The notes under the pieces are model-generated. The model was not told the origin of the DNA. It saw nothing but the letters and a program-made list of their open reading frames with translations, and did no database searches. Positions 53,215-62,199 of a DNA stretch of 64,000 bases are shown here, piece after piece. The DNA is from Bacillus rubiinfantis (GTDB taxonomy: Bacteria; Bacillota; Bacilli; Bacillales; Cytobacillaceae). Made by a program: the position numbers and the translations under genes. The DNA lies in assembly GCA_000752035.1 (NCBI GenBank), contig CCFE01000018.1:1-64000 (forward strand), read 5' to 3'. Each line of letters begins with the position of its first letter. The stretch's first letter is position 1.

Positions 53215-53742
53215 ATGAGAGTCATCATCGGTTCAAAAAATCCAGCAAAAATTTCTGCTGTACAGAATAGTTTTTCCAATCAAAGAGCCGAGTTTATTCC
53301 GCTTGATATCCCGTCGGGGGTAAACGCTCAGCCTTTTTCCGATGAGGAAACGATTCAAGGGGCCATCAACCGGGCTCAAGGAGCGCTTCTTGAGGGCAAT
53401 GGCGATATTGGAATTGGACTCGAGGGCGGTGTTCAAGACACATGCCGAGGTCTGTATATCTGTAATTGGGGTGCCTTAGCTTCTAAAGAAATGGACCCCA
53501 TCATCGCCGGAGGTGCGAGAATTCTGCTTCCTGAAGAAGTGGCTGTAAGGCTGCGCGGCGGGGAGGAGCTTGGGCCGGTTATGGAGGATTATGCAAAGAA
53601 GAAAAATGTTAGCAAACAGGAAGGGGCTGTTGGGGTCTTTACTACCGGCATGGTCACACGAGCTGAGATGTTCACTCATGTGATGAATCTATTAGTCGGT
53701 CAGTGGAGATACCAGTTACATAATATTACTTACTCAAAATAG
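53215..53742 (+). CDS. Inosine/xanthosine triphosphatase (DUF84/YjjX family)
   Basis: This 175-residue protein has VIIGSKNPAKISAV at its N-terminus and GIGLEGGVQ near residue 65, as in YjjX-type nucleotide pyrophosphatases that remove non-canonical purine nucleotides. The ATG follows AAAGGAGATGC. It sits between ytoP and ytpP. Confidence 0.85.
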   Translation: MRVIIGSKNPAKISAVQNSFSNQRAEFIPLDIPSGVNAQPFSDEETIQGAINRAQGALLEGNGDIGIGLEGGVQDTCRGLYICNWGALASKEMDPIIAGGARILLPEEVAVRLRGGEELGPVMEDYAKKKNVSKQEGAVGVFTTGMVTRAEMFTHVMNLLVGQWRYQLHNITYSK

Positions 53743-53780
53743 TCTTTAACTATAAAGGAATAATAATCGGAGGGTTCAAG

Positions 53781-54095
53781 TTGGAAAATTTACAATCAGT
53801 ACAACAATTTGAAGAGTTTCGCCAGCAAGGAAAGACGATTTTTATGTTCTCAGCCGGCTGGTGTCCGGATTGTCGCGTCATAGAACCATTTTTACCAGAA
53901 ATTGAAGCAAATTATCCTGAGTATACCTTTGTACATATCGATCGCGACGACTTCATCGATATTTGCCAAGAACTTGATGTATTTGGAATTCCAAGCTTTA
54001 TTGCCTATGAGTCAGGAAAAGAGTTAGGAAGATTTGTCAGCAAAGATCGAAAAACGAAAGAAGAGATTGAAACCTTTATTGACAGCTTGAAATAA
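53781..54095 (+). CDS. ytpP: Thioredoxin-like protein YtpP
   Basis: This 104-residue thioredoxin-fold protein has redox site WCPDC (C28, C31). B. subtilis YtpP has been linked to bacillithiol and coenzyme A-type redox chemistry. The start is TTG after CGGAGGGTT. A terminator follows. Confidence 0.9.
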   Translation: MENLQSVQQFEEFRQQGKTIFMFSAGWCPDCRVIEPFLPEIEANYPEYTFVHIDRDDFIDICQELDVFGIPSFIAYESGKELGRFVSKDRKTKEEIETFIDSLK

Positions 54096-54101
54096 GTAAC
54101 G

Positions 54102-54131
54102 TCTCCTTCCCCTTTGGAGAAGGAGTTTTTT
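54102..54131 (+). terminator. Terminator of ytpP
   Basis: The stem CTCCTTC / GAAGGAG is followed by T6. Confidence 0.75.
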
Positions 54132-54181
54132 CATGTAAAATAATAAGAGGAAAGGCTCCTAGCAGTGGAGGAGGTTAAAGG

Positions 54182-54976
54182 ATGAAAATGGATAGTTTAA
54201 AAATGAAACGCATACTAGAGTCTCGTTTATCAGGGGAGGACCGAGTCCTTGCCTATAATCGCGAAAAAGATGAGCTGCGAATTGAAAGTAAACAGACTGG
54301 AAAAGGAATTACCCTGTCCCTTTCAGGGATTGTTGCGAATTGGCATAACGTACAAGAAAAGGCAATAGAGGAAGTTGTCTATTATGTTGAAGAAGGTTTT
54401 AAAGCAATGGAAAGTTCGGTGCAGTTAACTGACCATGAAAAAAAGATTTTTCCAGTTATACGCTCTGCCTCCTTTCCTAAAGAAGCGGAGGAGGGGGTAC
54501 CTTTTCTAACTGATGAGCATACAGCGGAGACCAAAATCTATTACGCCTACGATATGGGAAAAACATATCGACTGCTAGACTCACGAATCATTGAAAGTGA
54601 AGGCTGGGATGCAAATAGGATCAAAGAAATTGCAATGTTTAATGTACGTTCATTACCAGCTCCGTTAAAGGAGGACCATGTCGCCGGTAATCCTTTCTAT
54701 TTCATCAATACAAATGATGGCTATGATGCCAGTCGAGTACTCAACAAAGGTTTTCTGTATGAGATGGAAAAGAAAGTGCAGGGGAAAATGGTTGTCGCTA
54801 TCCCACATCAAGATGTCTTAATTATTGGTGATATTCGTAATGAGCGAGGATATGATGTCATCTCGGAAATGGCGATGAGCTTCTTTACCAGTGGGCACGT
54901 TCCGATTACCGCATTATCCTTCTATTTCGAAGATGGAGAATTGGAGCCGATATTTATTCTTCGCAATCACAAATAA
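54182..54976 (+). CDS. ytpQ: DUF1444 (UPF0354) family protein YtpQ
   Basis: This 264-residue soluble protein of unknown function matches B. subtilis YtpQ. Conserved-looking blocks include FPVIRSASFPKEA and YFINTNDGYDASRVL. The ATG follows GGAGGTTAAAGG. In B. subtilis ytpR follows; here it does not. Confidence 0.86.
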   Translation: MKMDSLKMKRILESRLSGEDRVLAYNREKDELRIESKQTGKGITLSLSGIVANWHNVQEKAIEEVVYYVEEGFKAMESSVQLTDHEKKIFPVIRSASFPKEAEEGVPFLTDEHTAETKIYYAYDMGKTYRLLDSRIIESEGWDANRIKEIAMFNVRSLPAPLKEDHVAGNPFYFINTNDGYDASRVLNKGFLYEMEKKVQGKMVVAIPHQDVLIIGDIRNERGYDVISEMAMSFFTSGHVPITALSFYFEDGELEPIFILRNHK

Positions 54977-54985
54977 GCGTAAAGT

Positions 54986-55010
54986 TAGGGACCAGAGATG
55001 GTCCTTTTTA
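54986..55010 (+). terminator. Terminator of ytpQ
   Basis: The stem GGACCA / TGGTCC is followed by TTTTT. Confidence 0.65.
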
Positions 55011-55135
55011 CATTGAATTATTCCTACTTTAGGTAGAATTAAAGTGAATTTAGCTGGATTGTACAGAAATATGTCGAAAAAATAGGAAATGCTGATAAAA
55101 TAGAATGATAGATGAATGCAGAAAGAGGGATTGTT

Positions 55136-57526
55136 TTGAGTTGGTTTCAAGACTTGTTTCAAAAATTTAAAAAAGATGAGGAAGATGAATCTGACAAGTC
55201 CTTTTTTCATAATGATAAATCGGGAGAGATTCTATTACAAAAAGTTAATGACAGTCTAAAAGATGTCGAAGCAAAAGTATCTTATCAATATCCTAGAGGT
55301 TCTACTGCAATATCAAGGCAAGAACCACTTCAAGCAAGCGAACGGGTGAGGCAAAGAACTAGAAGCCATCAATTTATTGAAACAAACTCTAATGAGAGGC
55401 ACGCTCCTAAAGGTGAGAGAGAGCAACAAATAAAAGAAGTGCAACAATCCGCCAAAATACGTCAGCCATTTCATCCAACCGATATTCCTTCACCGGTATT
55501 TGGCTTCAAGCGTCCGCAGAAAACCAGTGCGATTGTAGAACATGAACTAAGTAATTTTGACACGGCAGAACTTTTTCAAGAACGGGCTGTGAAAAACAAA
55601 GAGGAGGAATTTCTTCTCAATTCTGCCCGACAAGAGAAAGTTAGTCAAAACAAGCTGATGAACACCGAAGAAGAGCACAACATAGTACAACAACCAGCAG
55701 CATGGGAACAAGCGGAAGATACACAAGAGTTTTCCTGTCTAGAGAGCGAAAATCCTCCGGATGAAACGGCTCAGCCAGTGGAGGAGAAAGCAGAACCTGC
55801 AAGGCTCCTTTTAAATCAGGAAAACATCGATAAAAGAAAGGAAGCAAGAAAGGAAAGGTCGCACCTGCCATTTAATGTAATGATGTTAAAACAAGATAAA
55901 CAAAAATGGGAGCTGAAACAACAGACAAAAGCAATGGATAACCAGCAAAAGCCTGCAAAGGAGCCTGAAAAACCTCAAAAGCCTGCAAACGCGCTTGAAA
56001 AAGTTCATGAGTCTGTAAAGGAGCTTGAAAAAACGCAAAAACCGTTAAATGACGATAGCAGCTTTCCTCACGAAAAAAGGCAAGAAGCAATTGTAGCCAT
56101 GAAAACAGGCGACTACCATTTTCCTAATCTTAGTCTGCTTCATCCTCCGATTCCAATGGGGAAAGATTTAGACTGGCTGCGACAACAGGAGCTGATTTTA
56201 AATCAAACCCTAGAGAACTTTCATGTAGGAGCAGCGGTAGTAAATGTTACACAAGGACCTTCAGTCACTCGTTTTGAGGTACAGCCGGAGCCGGGTGTAA
56301 AGGTAAACAAAATTACCAATTTAAGCGATGATATTAAGTTGAGTTTGGCGGCAAGAGACATCCGTATAGAAGCTCCTATTCCAGGGAAGCACACGATTGG
56401 CATTGAGGTCCCAAATCGAACAGCAAGACCGGTTCCAATCAGTGAAATCATCGGTAGCGGGACTTTTAATCAACCATCATCTCCTTTAACTGCAGTGCTT
56501 GGACTTGATATTGCGGGGATGCCGATTGTGACTGATTTGAAAAAAATGCCTCATGGATTGATTGCAGGAGCTACAGGTTCAGGTAAAAGCGTGTGTATTA
56601 ATTCGATTTTAGTCAGCCTTTTATATAAGGCGACTCCTGAAGATTTACGTCTTCTCCTGATTGATCCCAAGATGGTTGAATTGGCACCTTATAATCATAT
56701 TCCACATCTTGTCAGTCCTGTTATTACTGATGTAAAGGCGGCAACAGCTGCATTAAAATGGGCTGTTGATGAAATGGAAAGGCGCTATGAATTATTTGCC
56801 CATACAGGTGTCCGTGATATTAACCGCTTTAATGAATTAGCTCTGGAGCATAAACGCTACAGTGATAAACTGCCCTATATCGTCATCATCATTGATGAGC
56901 TGGCCGATTTAATGATGATGTCACCGGCCGATGTGGAAGAAGCAATCTGCCGGATTGCGCAAAAGGCGAGGGCCTGTGGGATTCATCTCATTATTGCTAC
57001 GCAAAGGCCGTCTGTTGATGTCATAACTGGTTTAATTAAGGCTAATATTCCAACACGGATTGCTTTCTCAGTTTCATCGCAGATTGACTCTCGGACGATA
57101 ATTGACATCAGTGGAGCAGAAAGGCTTCTAGGCCGTGGCGATATGTTATTTTTGGAAAATGGTTCATCAAAACCGGTCCGTTTGCAAGGAACATTTGTTT
57201 CTGACGAGGAAATTGATTTGGTTGTGGAACATGTTCGTAATGAACGTGAACCTGATTATTTGTTCGAACAAGAGGAATTATTGAAGAAGGTACAGCTTAC
57301 GGAAGACGAAGATGAATTATTTTATGAGGCATGTGAGTTTATCGTTGACCAATGTGCCGCGTCTACTTCAAGTCTGCAGCGGCGCTTTAAAATCGGTTAT
57401 AATCGTGCTGCCAGACTGATGGATATGTTGGAACAGAATGGCTATATCACAAGTGCGAATGGGAGTAAACCACGTGAGGTATTGATTTCAGCGGCTGATT
57501 TGGAGGCAATCCATGATTCCAATTAG
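55136..57526 (+). CDS. sftA: DNA translocase SftA (FtsK/SpoIIIE family)
   Basis: SftA is a soluble septum-associated DNA pump that clears chromosomal DNA from the closing division site. In the 796-residue protein, residues 1-330 are a long low-complexity linker, with Lys-Pro-rich imperfect repeats at ~270-305. The motor has Walker A GATGSGKS at 478-485 and Walker B IVIIIDELADLM. A gamma winged helix lies at ~725-790. No transmembrane segments are present, unlike SpoIIIE. The TTG at 55136 gives the SftA-like opening SWFQDLFQKF behind AGAGGGA; the ATG at 55112 lacks a ribosome binding site. Confidence 0.92.
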   Translation: MSWFQDLFQKFKKDEEDESDKSFFHNDKSGEILLQKVNDSLKDVEAKVSYQYPRGSTAISRQEPLQASERVRQRTRSHQFIETNSNERHAPKGEREQQIKEVQQSAKIRQPFHPTDIPSPVFGFKRPQKTSAIVEHELSNFDTAELFQERAVKNKEEEFLLNSARQEKVSQNKLMNTEEEHNIVQQPAAWEQAEDTQEFSCLESENPPDETAQPVEEKAEPARLLLNQENIDKRKEARKERSHLPFNVMMLKQDKQKWELKQQTKAMDNQQKPAKEPEKPQKPANALEKVHESVKELEKTQKPLNDDSSFPHEKRQEAIVAMKTGDYHFPNLSLLHPPIPMGKDLDWLRQQELILNQTLENFHVGAAVVNVTQGPSVTRFEVQPEPGVKVNKITNLSDDIKLSLAARDIRIEAPIPGKHTIGIEVPNRTARPVPISEIIGSGTFNQPSSPLTAVLGLDIAGMPIVTDLKKMPHGLIAGATGSGKSVCINSILVSLLYKATPEDLRLLLIDPKMVELAPYNHIPHLVSPVITDVKAATAALKWAVDEMERRYELFAHTGVRDINRFNELALEHKRYSDKLPYIVIIIDELADLMMMSPADVEEAICRIAQKARACGIHLIIATQRPSVDVITGLIKANIPTRIAFSVSSQIDSRTIIDISGAERLLGRGDMLFLENGSSKPVRLQGTFVSDEEIDLVVEHVRNEREPDYLFEQEELLKKVQLTEDEDELFYEACEFIVDQCAASTSSLQRRFKIGYNRAARLMDMLEQNGYITSANGSKPREVLISAADLEAIHDSN

Positions 57527-57761
57527 TTTTTTCTTCGCTTAAGTATGCTTTATAACCTAGGATTCATACTAAGTAGTATCTTATTGCGATTATGTTAACA
57601 GTTTTGAATTCAATAGTTTTTATAAATGAACAGTGCTATAATAATGAAATATGATTTATTCAAGGAATGAAACTAATAAAAGCTGAAGAAAGTTTCATTA
57701 AGCAATTAAAGACAGATGTCATATACTGTTTTACAGTATTATGTTGGTTGGAGGTTCTTCT

Positions 57762-59060
57762 ATGACTATTTACCATTTTGTGGGTATAAAGGGGTCAGGA
57801 ATGAGTGCACTTGCACAGGTGTTACATGATATGAATTTTAATGTGCAAGGTTCCGATTTTGAAAAACACTTTTTTACCCAAGATGCCCTTGAAAAAGCAG
57901 GAATTAAAATCTTACCTTTTCAGAAAGAGAATATAAAACCAGGAATGACCATTATTGCTGGTAATGCCTTTCCAGACACTCATGAGGAAATTCAAGAGGC
58001 AACAAAGCTAGGTTTGCCAATTGTGCGCTATCACCGTTTTTTAGGCGATTTCATGCAAAAATTCACTAGTATTGCCATTACAGGTGCACATGGGAAAACA
58101 TCGACGACCGGACTCATGGCACATGTAATATCCGGAAGCAAACCGACTTCATTTTTAATCGGAGATGGAACCGGTAAAGGGGAGCGGGATGCAGAGTATT
58201 TTGTGTTTGAAGCTTGTGAATATCGGAGACACTTTCTATCCTATTTCCCAGATTACGCAATCATGACAAATATAGACTTTGATCATCCTGATTATTTTGC
58301 CAATATTGATGATGTCTTTTCTGCTTTTCAACAGATGGCCATGCAAGTAAAAAAAGGGATTTTTGCCTGTGGTGATGATGAGCAACTGCAGAAAATTCAA
58401 GCAAAGGTACCAGTGTTGTTCTATGGATTTGACGAAGGTAATGATTACCAGGCAAAAAATATTATCAAAACGACGGAAGGTACGAGTTTTGATGTCTTTA
58501 TTCGCAATACCTTTTATGATACGTTTTCCATTCCAACTTTCGGCGATCATAATGTATTAAACGCGTTAGCGGTTATTGGTCTCTGTCATTATGAAGCAAT
58601 GAATGCAGAAATTGTAAAGGAAAGATTAACGACATTCAAAGGGGTAAAAAGAAGATTTTCAGAAAAAAGGGTCGGTTCGCAAATCTTAATTGATGATTAT
58701 GCACACCATCCAACTGAAATCAAGGCGACCATTCAGGCGGCAAAGCAGAAATACCCGGATAAAGAAATTATAGCAGTATTTCAGCCACATACGTTTACAC
58801 GAACTCAAGCATTTCTTGAAGATTTCGCTAATAGTCTCAGTCTGGCTGATAAAACATACTTATGTGAAATTTTTGGTTCTGCCCGCGAAAACCATGGCAA
58901 ATTATCGATTCATGACCTGCAGGATAAAATCGCTGATTCAGAAATTCTTGCAGAAGATCATACATCTGTGTTAACACAGCATGAAAATAGCATTATCTTG
59001 TTTATGGGTGCAGGTGATATCCAAAAGTTCCAAGAGGCATATGAAAAGCAGCTGATTTAA
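57762..59060 (+). CDS. murC: UDP-N-acetylmuramate--L-alanine ligase
   Basis: MurC adds L-alanine to UDP-MurNAc in peptidoglycan synthesis. The 432-residue protein has an N-terminal UDP-binding fold (FVGIKGSGMSALA), the ATP loop ITGAHGKTST and DDYAHHPTEI in the C-terminal region. The ATG at 57762 follows GGTTGGAGG; the TTG/ATG codons before it are upstream of this site. The length equals that of B. subtilis MurC. Confidence 0.96.
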   Translation: MTIYHFVGIKGSGMSALAQVLHDMNFNVQGSDFEKHFFTQDALEKAGIKILPFQKENIKPGMTIIAGNAFPDTHEEIQEATKLGLPIVRYHRFLGDFMQKFTSIAITGAHGKTSTTGLMAHVISGSKPTSFLIGDGTGKGERDAEYFVFEACEYRRHFLSYFPDYAIMTNIDFDHPDYFANIDDVFSAFQQMAMQVKKGIFACGDDEQLQKIQAKVPVLFYGFDEGNDYQAKNIIKTTEGTSFDVFIRNTFYDTFSIPTFGDHNVLNALAVIGLCHYEAMNAEIVKERLTTFKGVKRRFSEKRVGSQILIDDYAHHPTEIKATIQAAKQKYPDKEIIAVFQPHTFTRTQAFLEDFANSLSLADKTYLCEIFGSARENHGKLSIHDLQDKIADSEILAEDHTSVLTQHENSIILFMGAGDIQKFQEAYEKQLI

Positions 59061-59087
59061 CACATTACGATTACTTTCAACAAGAAC

Positions 59088-59117
59088 AGGATGCCAATTA
59101 TTGGTATCCTTTTTCTA
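59088..59117 (+). terminator. Terminator of murC
   Basis: The stem AGGATGCCA / TGGTATCCT is followed by TTTT. Confidence 0.75.
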
Positions 59118-59165
59118 ACTCCTTTTCTAATACTTCAAGTAATGAAAAAATTTAGTACTACATGC

Positions 59166-59191
59166 AGGAAAATAAGACAAAAAGCTTGAAC
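59166..59191 (+). promoter_or_regulatory. Candidate sigma-H promoter of ytxGHJ
   Basis: AGGAAAA and CTTGAAC, 12 nt apart, resemble the sigma-H consensus. The B. subtilis operon is known to use sigma-H and sigma-B. Confidence 0.4.
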
Positions 59192-59211
59192 TAGTATAAG
59201 ATAGAAACGAG

Positions 59212-59236
59212 GTTTACTTCGACATTAGTTTGGTAA
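59212..59236 (+). promoter_or_regulatory. Candidate sigma-B promoter of ytxGHJ
   Basis: GTTTAC, a 13-nt spacer and TGGTAA resemble the sigma-B consensus GTTTAA-N12-15-GGGTAT, placed 33 bp before ytxG. Confidence 0.4.
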
Positions 59237-59268
59237 TACATAATGATAGTTAGTACGGAGGTAGGACA

Positions 59269-59730
59269 ATGCAAATCATTTTATACTTAAGCGTTGCTTT
59301 AATCGCCATCGCATTTCTTGTACTTGTCATCTTTTTAGCTAAAACGCTTACTTCGCTTCAGGGAACTCTCAACAGTGTTTCCGAAACATTAAAAGGAGTG
59401 GAGAAACAGCTTGACGGTGTAACAAGGGAAACGACATTACTATTGCAAAAAACCAATACCCTTGCAGATGATATTCAGCAAAAATCGGAAAATCTTAACA
59501 GCGTTGTCATTGCAGTAAAGGATATCGGAAATACGGTTTCAAAGTTCAATGGAATTCTGCAAAACATCTCCCATACTGTTGAAGGGCAGGTTGAGGAAAG
59601 TAAAGAGAAAGTCTCGCAGATTATTCAATGGAGCAATGTATTCCTTGAATTAAAAGATAAATGGCAAGAAAGAAAAGAATTAAAACGAGAAGAAGGACTA
59701 TACGAAAAACGAAAAGTTCGCTCACACTAG
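59269..59730 (+). CDS. ytxG: DUF948 stress protein YtxG
   Basis: This 153-residue protein has an N-terminal membrane anchor (residues 2-25) and a long coiled-coil-like region (~30-120). In B. subtilis it belongs to the sigma-B/sigma-H general stress operon ytxGHJ. The ATG follows ACGGAGGTAGG. The biochemical role is unknown. Confidence 0.88.
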   Translation: MQIILYLSVALIAIAFLVLVIFLAKTLTSLQGTLNSVSETLKGVEKQLDGVTRETTLLLQKTNTLADDIQQKSENLNSVVIAVKDIGNTVSKFNGILQNISHTVEGQVEESKEKVSQIIQWSNVFLELKDKWQERKELKREEGLYEKRKVRSH

Positions 59731-59749
59731 AAAAAGGAGCTGAAGAAGT

Positions 59750-60220
59750 ATGACTAAGCGTGATAAACAAGAGAAACATCAGTATCGCTATGAAGAGGGC
59801 ACTGGCAGCTTTGTGCTTGGTGCACTTGTAGGCGGGGTAATCGGCGCAGCAGCAGCCCTATTGTTCGCTCCGAAAACGGGAAAGGAATTGCGCCATACTA
59901 TTAGCAACAATGCCGGTTCGATTACGACGAAAGCTGAGCAGCTTAGCGACCTTGTGAAGACTAAGACGGTTGATTTATCACATGAACTTTTTGAGCAATC
60001 AACAAGTGCCTTGAATAAGGTTAGAGGGGGCAATGATGGCCAACAAGAAACAGAAAAGGATAAGGAACCTGAGGTTCAGTATATATCATTAGTACATACA
60101 AGTGAGTCAGCAACTCCAAAAGCTATAAAAAAAGGTAAACTACAGGATGAGGATATACGAAAGAAATTAGTTGAAACACAATTAGCCTTTGATGAACAGG
60201 AAAGCCGGATTAACCGCTAA
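59750..60220 (+). CDS. ytxH: YtxH-family general stress protein
   Basis: This 156-residue protein has a Gly/Ala-rich membrane segment (FVLGALVGGVIGAAAALLFA, ~22-41) followed by APKTGKELR, the family hallmark, and a charged tail. It is the second gene of the stress operon, 19 nt after ytxG. Confidence 0.88.
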   Translation: MTKRDKQEKHQYRYEEGTGSFVLGALVGGVIGAAAALLFAPKTGKELRHTISNNAGSITTKAEQLSDLVKTKTVDLSHELFEQSTSALNKVRGGNDGQQETEKDKEPEVQYISLVHTSESATPKAIKKGKLQDEDIRKKLVETQLAFDEQESRINR

Positions 60221-60253
60221 TATTTAGATAGGTCAGTTTAATTGTTATCCCTA

Positions 60254-60290
60254 CGGTGAAGTGGTAAAATAACTTCACCGTTTATTTTTT
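60254..60290 (+). terminator. Hairpin between ytxH and ytxJ
   Basis: The 9-bp stem CGGTGAAGT / ACTTCACCG is followed by TTTATTTTTT. It may reduce read-through into ytxJ. Confidence 0.75.
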
Positions 60291-60327
60291 GCAAGTCTAA
60301 TGTACTTGTATCTTGGAGGGTTAAAAA

Positions 60328-60657
60328 ATGCTTGAAAAAATAAGTACTAGTGACCAATTTAACCAGCTTTTAAATGAGGAAAGTAAATTTTTTGTTTTAA
60401 AGCACAGCCTTACTTGTCCGATAAGTCACGAGGCATATAAGCAATTTGAAAAATTTACAGGAGAACATCCTAATGTACCAGCCTATTACTTAGCTGTTCA
60501 AGAAGCACGTCCATTGTCCAATGAAATTGCTGATATTTTTCAAATAAAGCACGAGTCGCCGCAGGCGCTTCTTTTTTCAAGTGGAAAAGCGATATGGAAT
60601 GCTTCCCATTGGAGCATTACCAACCGTTCTTTAACTGACGCTTGGTCAGAAGCATAG
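60328..60657 (+). CDS. ytxJ: Monothiol bacilliredoxin-like protein YtxJ
   Basis: This 109-residue thioredoxin-fold protein has a single active-site cysteine, C30, in KHSLTCPIS. It fits a role in removing bacillithiol from mixed disulfides. The ATG follows TTGGAGGGTT. Confidence 0.86.
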   Translation: MLEKISTSDQFNQLLNEESKFFVLKHSLTCPISHEAYKQFEKFTGEHPNVPAYYLAVQEARPLSNEIADIFQIKHESPQALLFSSGKAIWNASHWSITNRSLTDAWSEA

Positions 60658-60758
60658 AAAGGGTAACTGCTCATCCTTCTCGTTTTTTAGAAAAACGATG
60701 CACCAATTTTTGTATTCAAAAATATAATAACTAGAATAAACCATAAAAAACTTTAGTG

Positions 60759-60820
60759 CTTAAAAGCGTTTAAGAAATAAAGTAAAAATAGGTGACAAAC
60801 AATTTTATTTCCGTTATAAT
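60759..60820 (+). promoter_or_regulatory. aroA(G) promoter with upstream operator-like site
   Basis: The promoter is GTGACA, a 17-nt spacer and TATAAT (60792-60820). The sequence CTTAAAAGCGTTTAAG at 60759-60774, 17 bp upstream of the -35, is identical to the site in the ytnA leader. The leader of about 90 nt before the ATG shows no obvious riboswitch. Confidence 0.6.
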
Positions 60821-60918
60821 AAAGCCTAATAAAATTGTTGTAAAATTCAAACATAACTTTGTGAGCCATTATAGCGTACTTGGTTTACTGATTGTTAAAA
60901 TGAAAGGATGGGGCGATT

Positions 60919-61995
60919 ATGGGCACTAATGAATTGGATCGATTGAGAGAGCGTGTGGATGAATTAAACTTAGAATTATTGAGGTTAATCAATGAAAGAG
61001 CCCAGCTCGTTCAAGAGATTGGACATGTTAAGGGAAGTCAGGGTGTTTTCCGGTTTGATCCAGTCCGTGAAAGAATGATGCTTGATAAAATCAAAGAAAA
61101 TAATGATGGACCATTTGATAACGCAACAATAGATCATCTATTTAAGGAAATCTTCAAAGCAGGTTTAGATTTACAAAAAGATGATCATAAAAAAGCATTG
61201 CTCGTTTCTCGAAAGAAAAAGCCTGAAAACACGATTATTAATGTTAAAGGTGAAAATATTGGGGATGGACTGCAGCACTTTGTGTTCGGACCATGTGCGG
61301 TCGAATCTTATGAACAAGTAGCTACTGTGGCTAAGTCGATGAAAGAAAAAGGCTTAAAGCTATTGCGAGGCGGTGCCTATAAACCAAGAACATCACCGTA
61401 TGACTTCCAAGGTTTGGGCGTTGAAGGGTTAAAAATTTTAAAACAGGTTGCGACAGAGTATGATATGGCTGTAATTAGTGAGATTGTCAATCCGGCAGAT
61501 ATTGAAATGGCGGCCGAGTATCTCGATGTTATTCAAATTGGAGCCCGTAACATGCAAAACTTTGAATTGTTAAAAGCAGCCGGGGCAATCAATAAACCAG
61601 TACTGTTAAAAAGAGGATTAGCAGCAACAATCGAAGAATTTATTAATGCTGCCGAATATATCATGGCTCAAGGAAATGGACAGATTATTCTTTGTGAACG
61701 GGGAATTCGTACGTATGAGCGGGCAACAAGAAATACCCTTGATATTTCTGCTGTTCCGATTCTGAAGCAAGAAACTCATTTACCAGTAATGGTAGACGTT
61801 ACTCATTCTACCGGAAGAAGAGATTTATTGCTTCCTTGTGCAAAAGCAGCAATTGCTATTGGTGCAGATGGAGTCATGGCTGAAGTTCATCCAGATCCAG
61901 CAGTTGCCTTATCTGATTCTCAGCAGCAAATGAATTTAGAGCAATTTGGCCAATTCTACCAAGAATTGCTGGCAGCTAATTTCGTTCGTGTTTAA
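60919..61995 (+). CDS. aroA: Bifunctional chorismate mutase / DAHP synthase AroA(G)
   Basis: The first step of the shikimate pathway joins erythrose 4-phosphate and phosphoenolpyruvate. The 358-residue protein has an N-terminal AroQ-type chorismate mutase domain (1-~88), which in B. subtilis mediates feedback inhibition by chorismate and prephenate, and a C-terminal type I-beta DAHP synthase (GPCAVESYEQ, RGGAYKPRTSPYDFQG, MVDVTHSTGRRD). The ATG follows GAAAGGATGGGG. The precursor supply links it to the men genes. Confidence 0.96.
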   Translation: MGTNELDRLRERVDELNLELLRLINERAQLVQEIGHVKGSQGVFRFDPVRERMMLDKIKENNDGPFDNATIDHLFKEIFKAGLDLQKDDHKKALLVSRKKKPENTIINVKGENIGDGLQHFVFGPCAVESYEQVATVAKSMKEKGLKLLRGGAYKPRTSPYDFQGLGVEGLKILKQVATEYDMAVISEIVNPADIEMAAEYLDVIQIGARNMQNFELLKAAGAINKPVLLKRGLAATIEEFINAAEYIMAQGNGQIILCERGIRTYERATRNTLDISAVPILKQETHLPVMVDVTHSTGRRDLLLPCAKAAIAIGADGVMAEVHPDPAVALSDSQQQMNLEQFGQFYQELLAANFVRV

Positions 61996-62017
61996 TAATC
62001 CATATACCGACATATTG

Positions 62018-62051
62018 ACCTTCTGCATATTGTTGCAGAAGGTTTTTTTTT
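62018..62051 (+). terminator. Terminator of aroA(G)
   Basis: The stem ACCTTCTGC / GCAGAAGGT is followed by T7. Confidence 0.88.
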
Positions 62052-62199
62052 GGAAAGATTCAATAGAGAATTGCGGCATTCTTATTCTTGTCGTATTATT
62101 AGTACATATTAGGATTGTTTACTTTATCACAATGACTAGATTTTCACTAGCTGATGTAAAATAAAGAGAACAAGGTTCGTTTTTAGGAGAGTGTTTATA

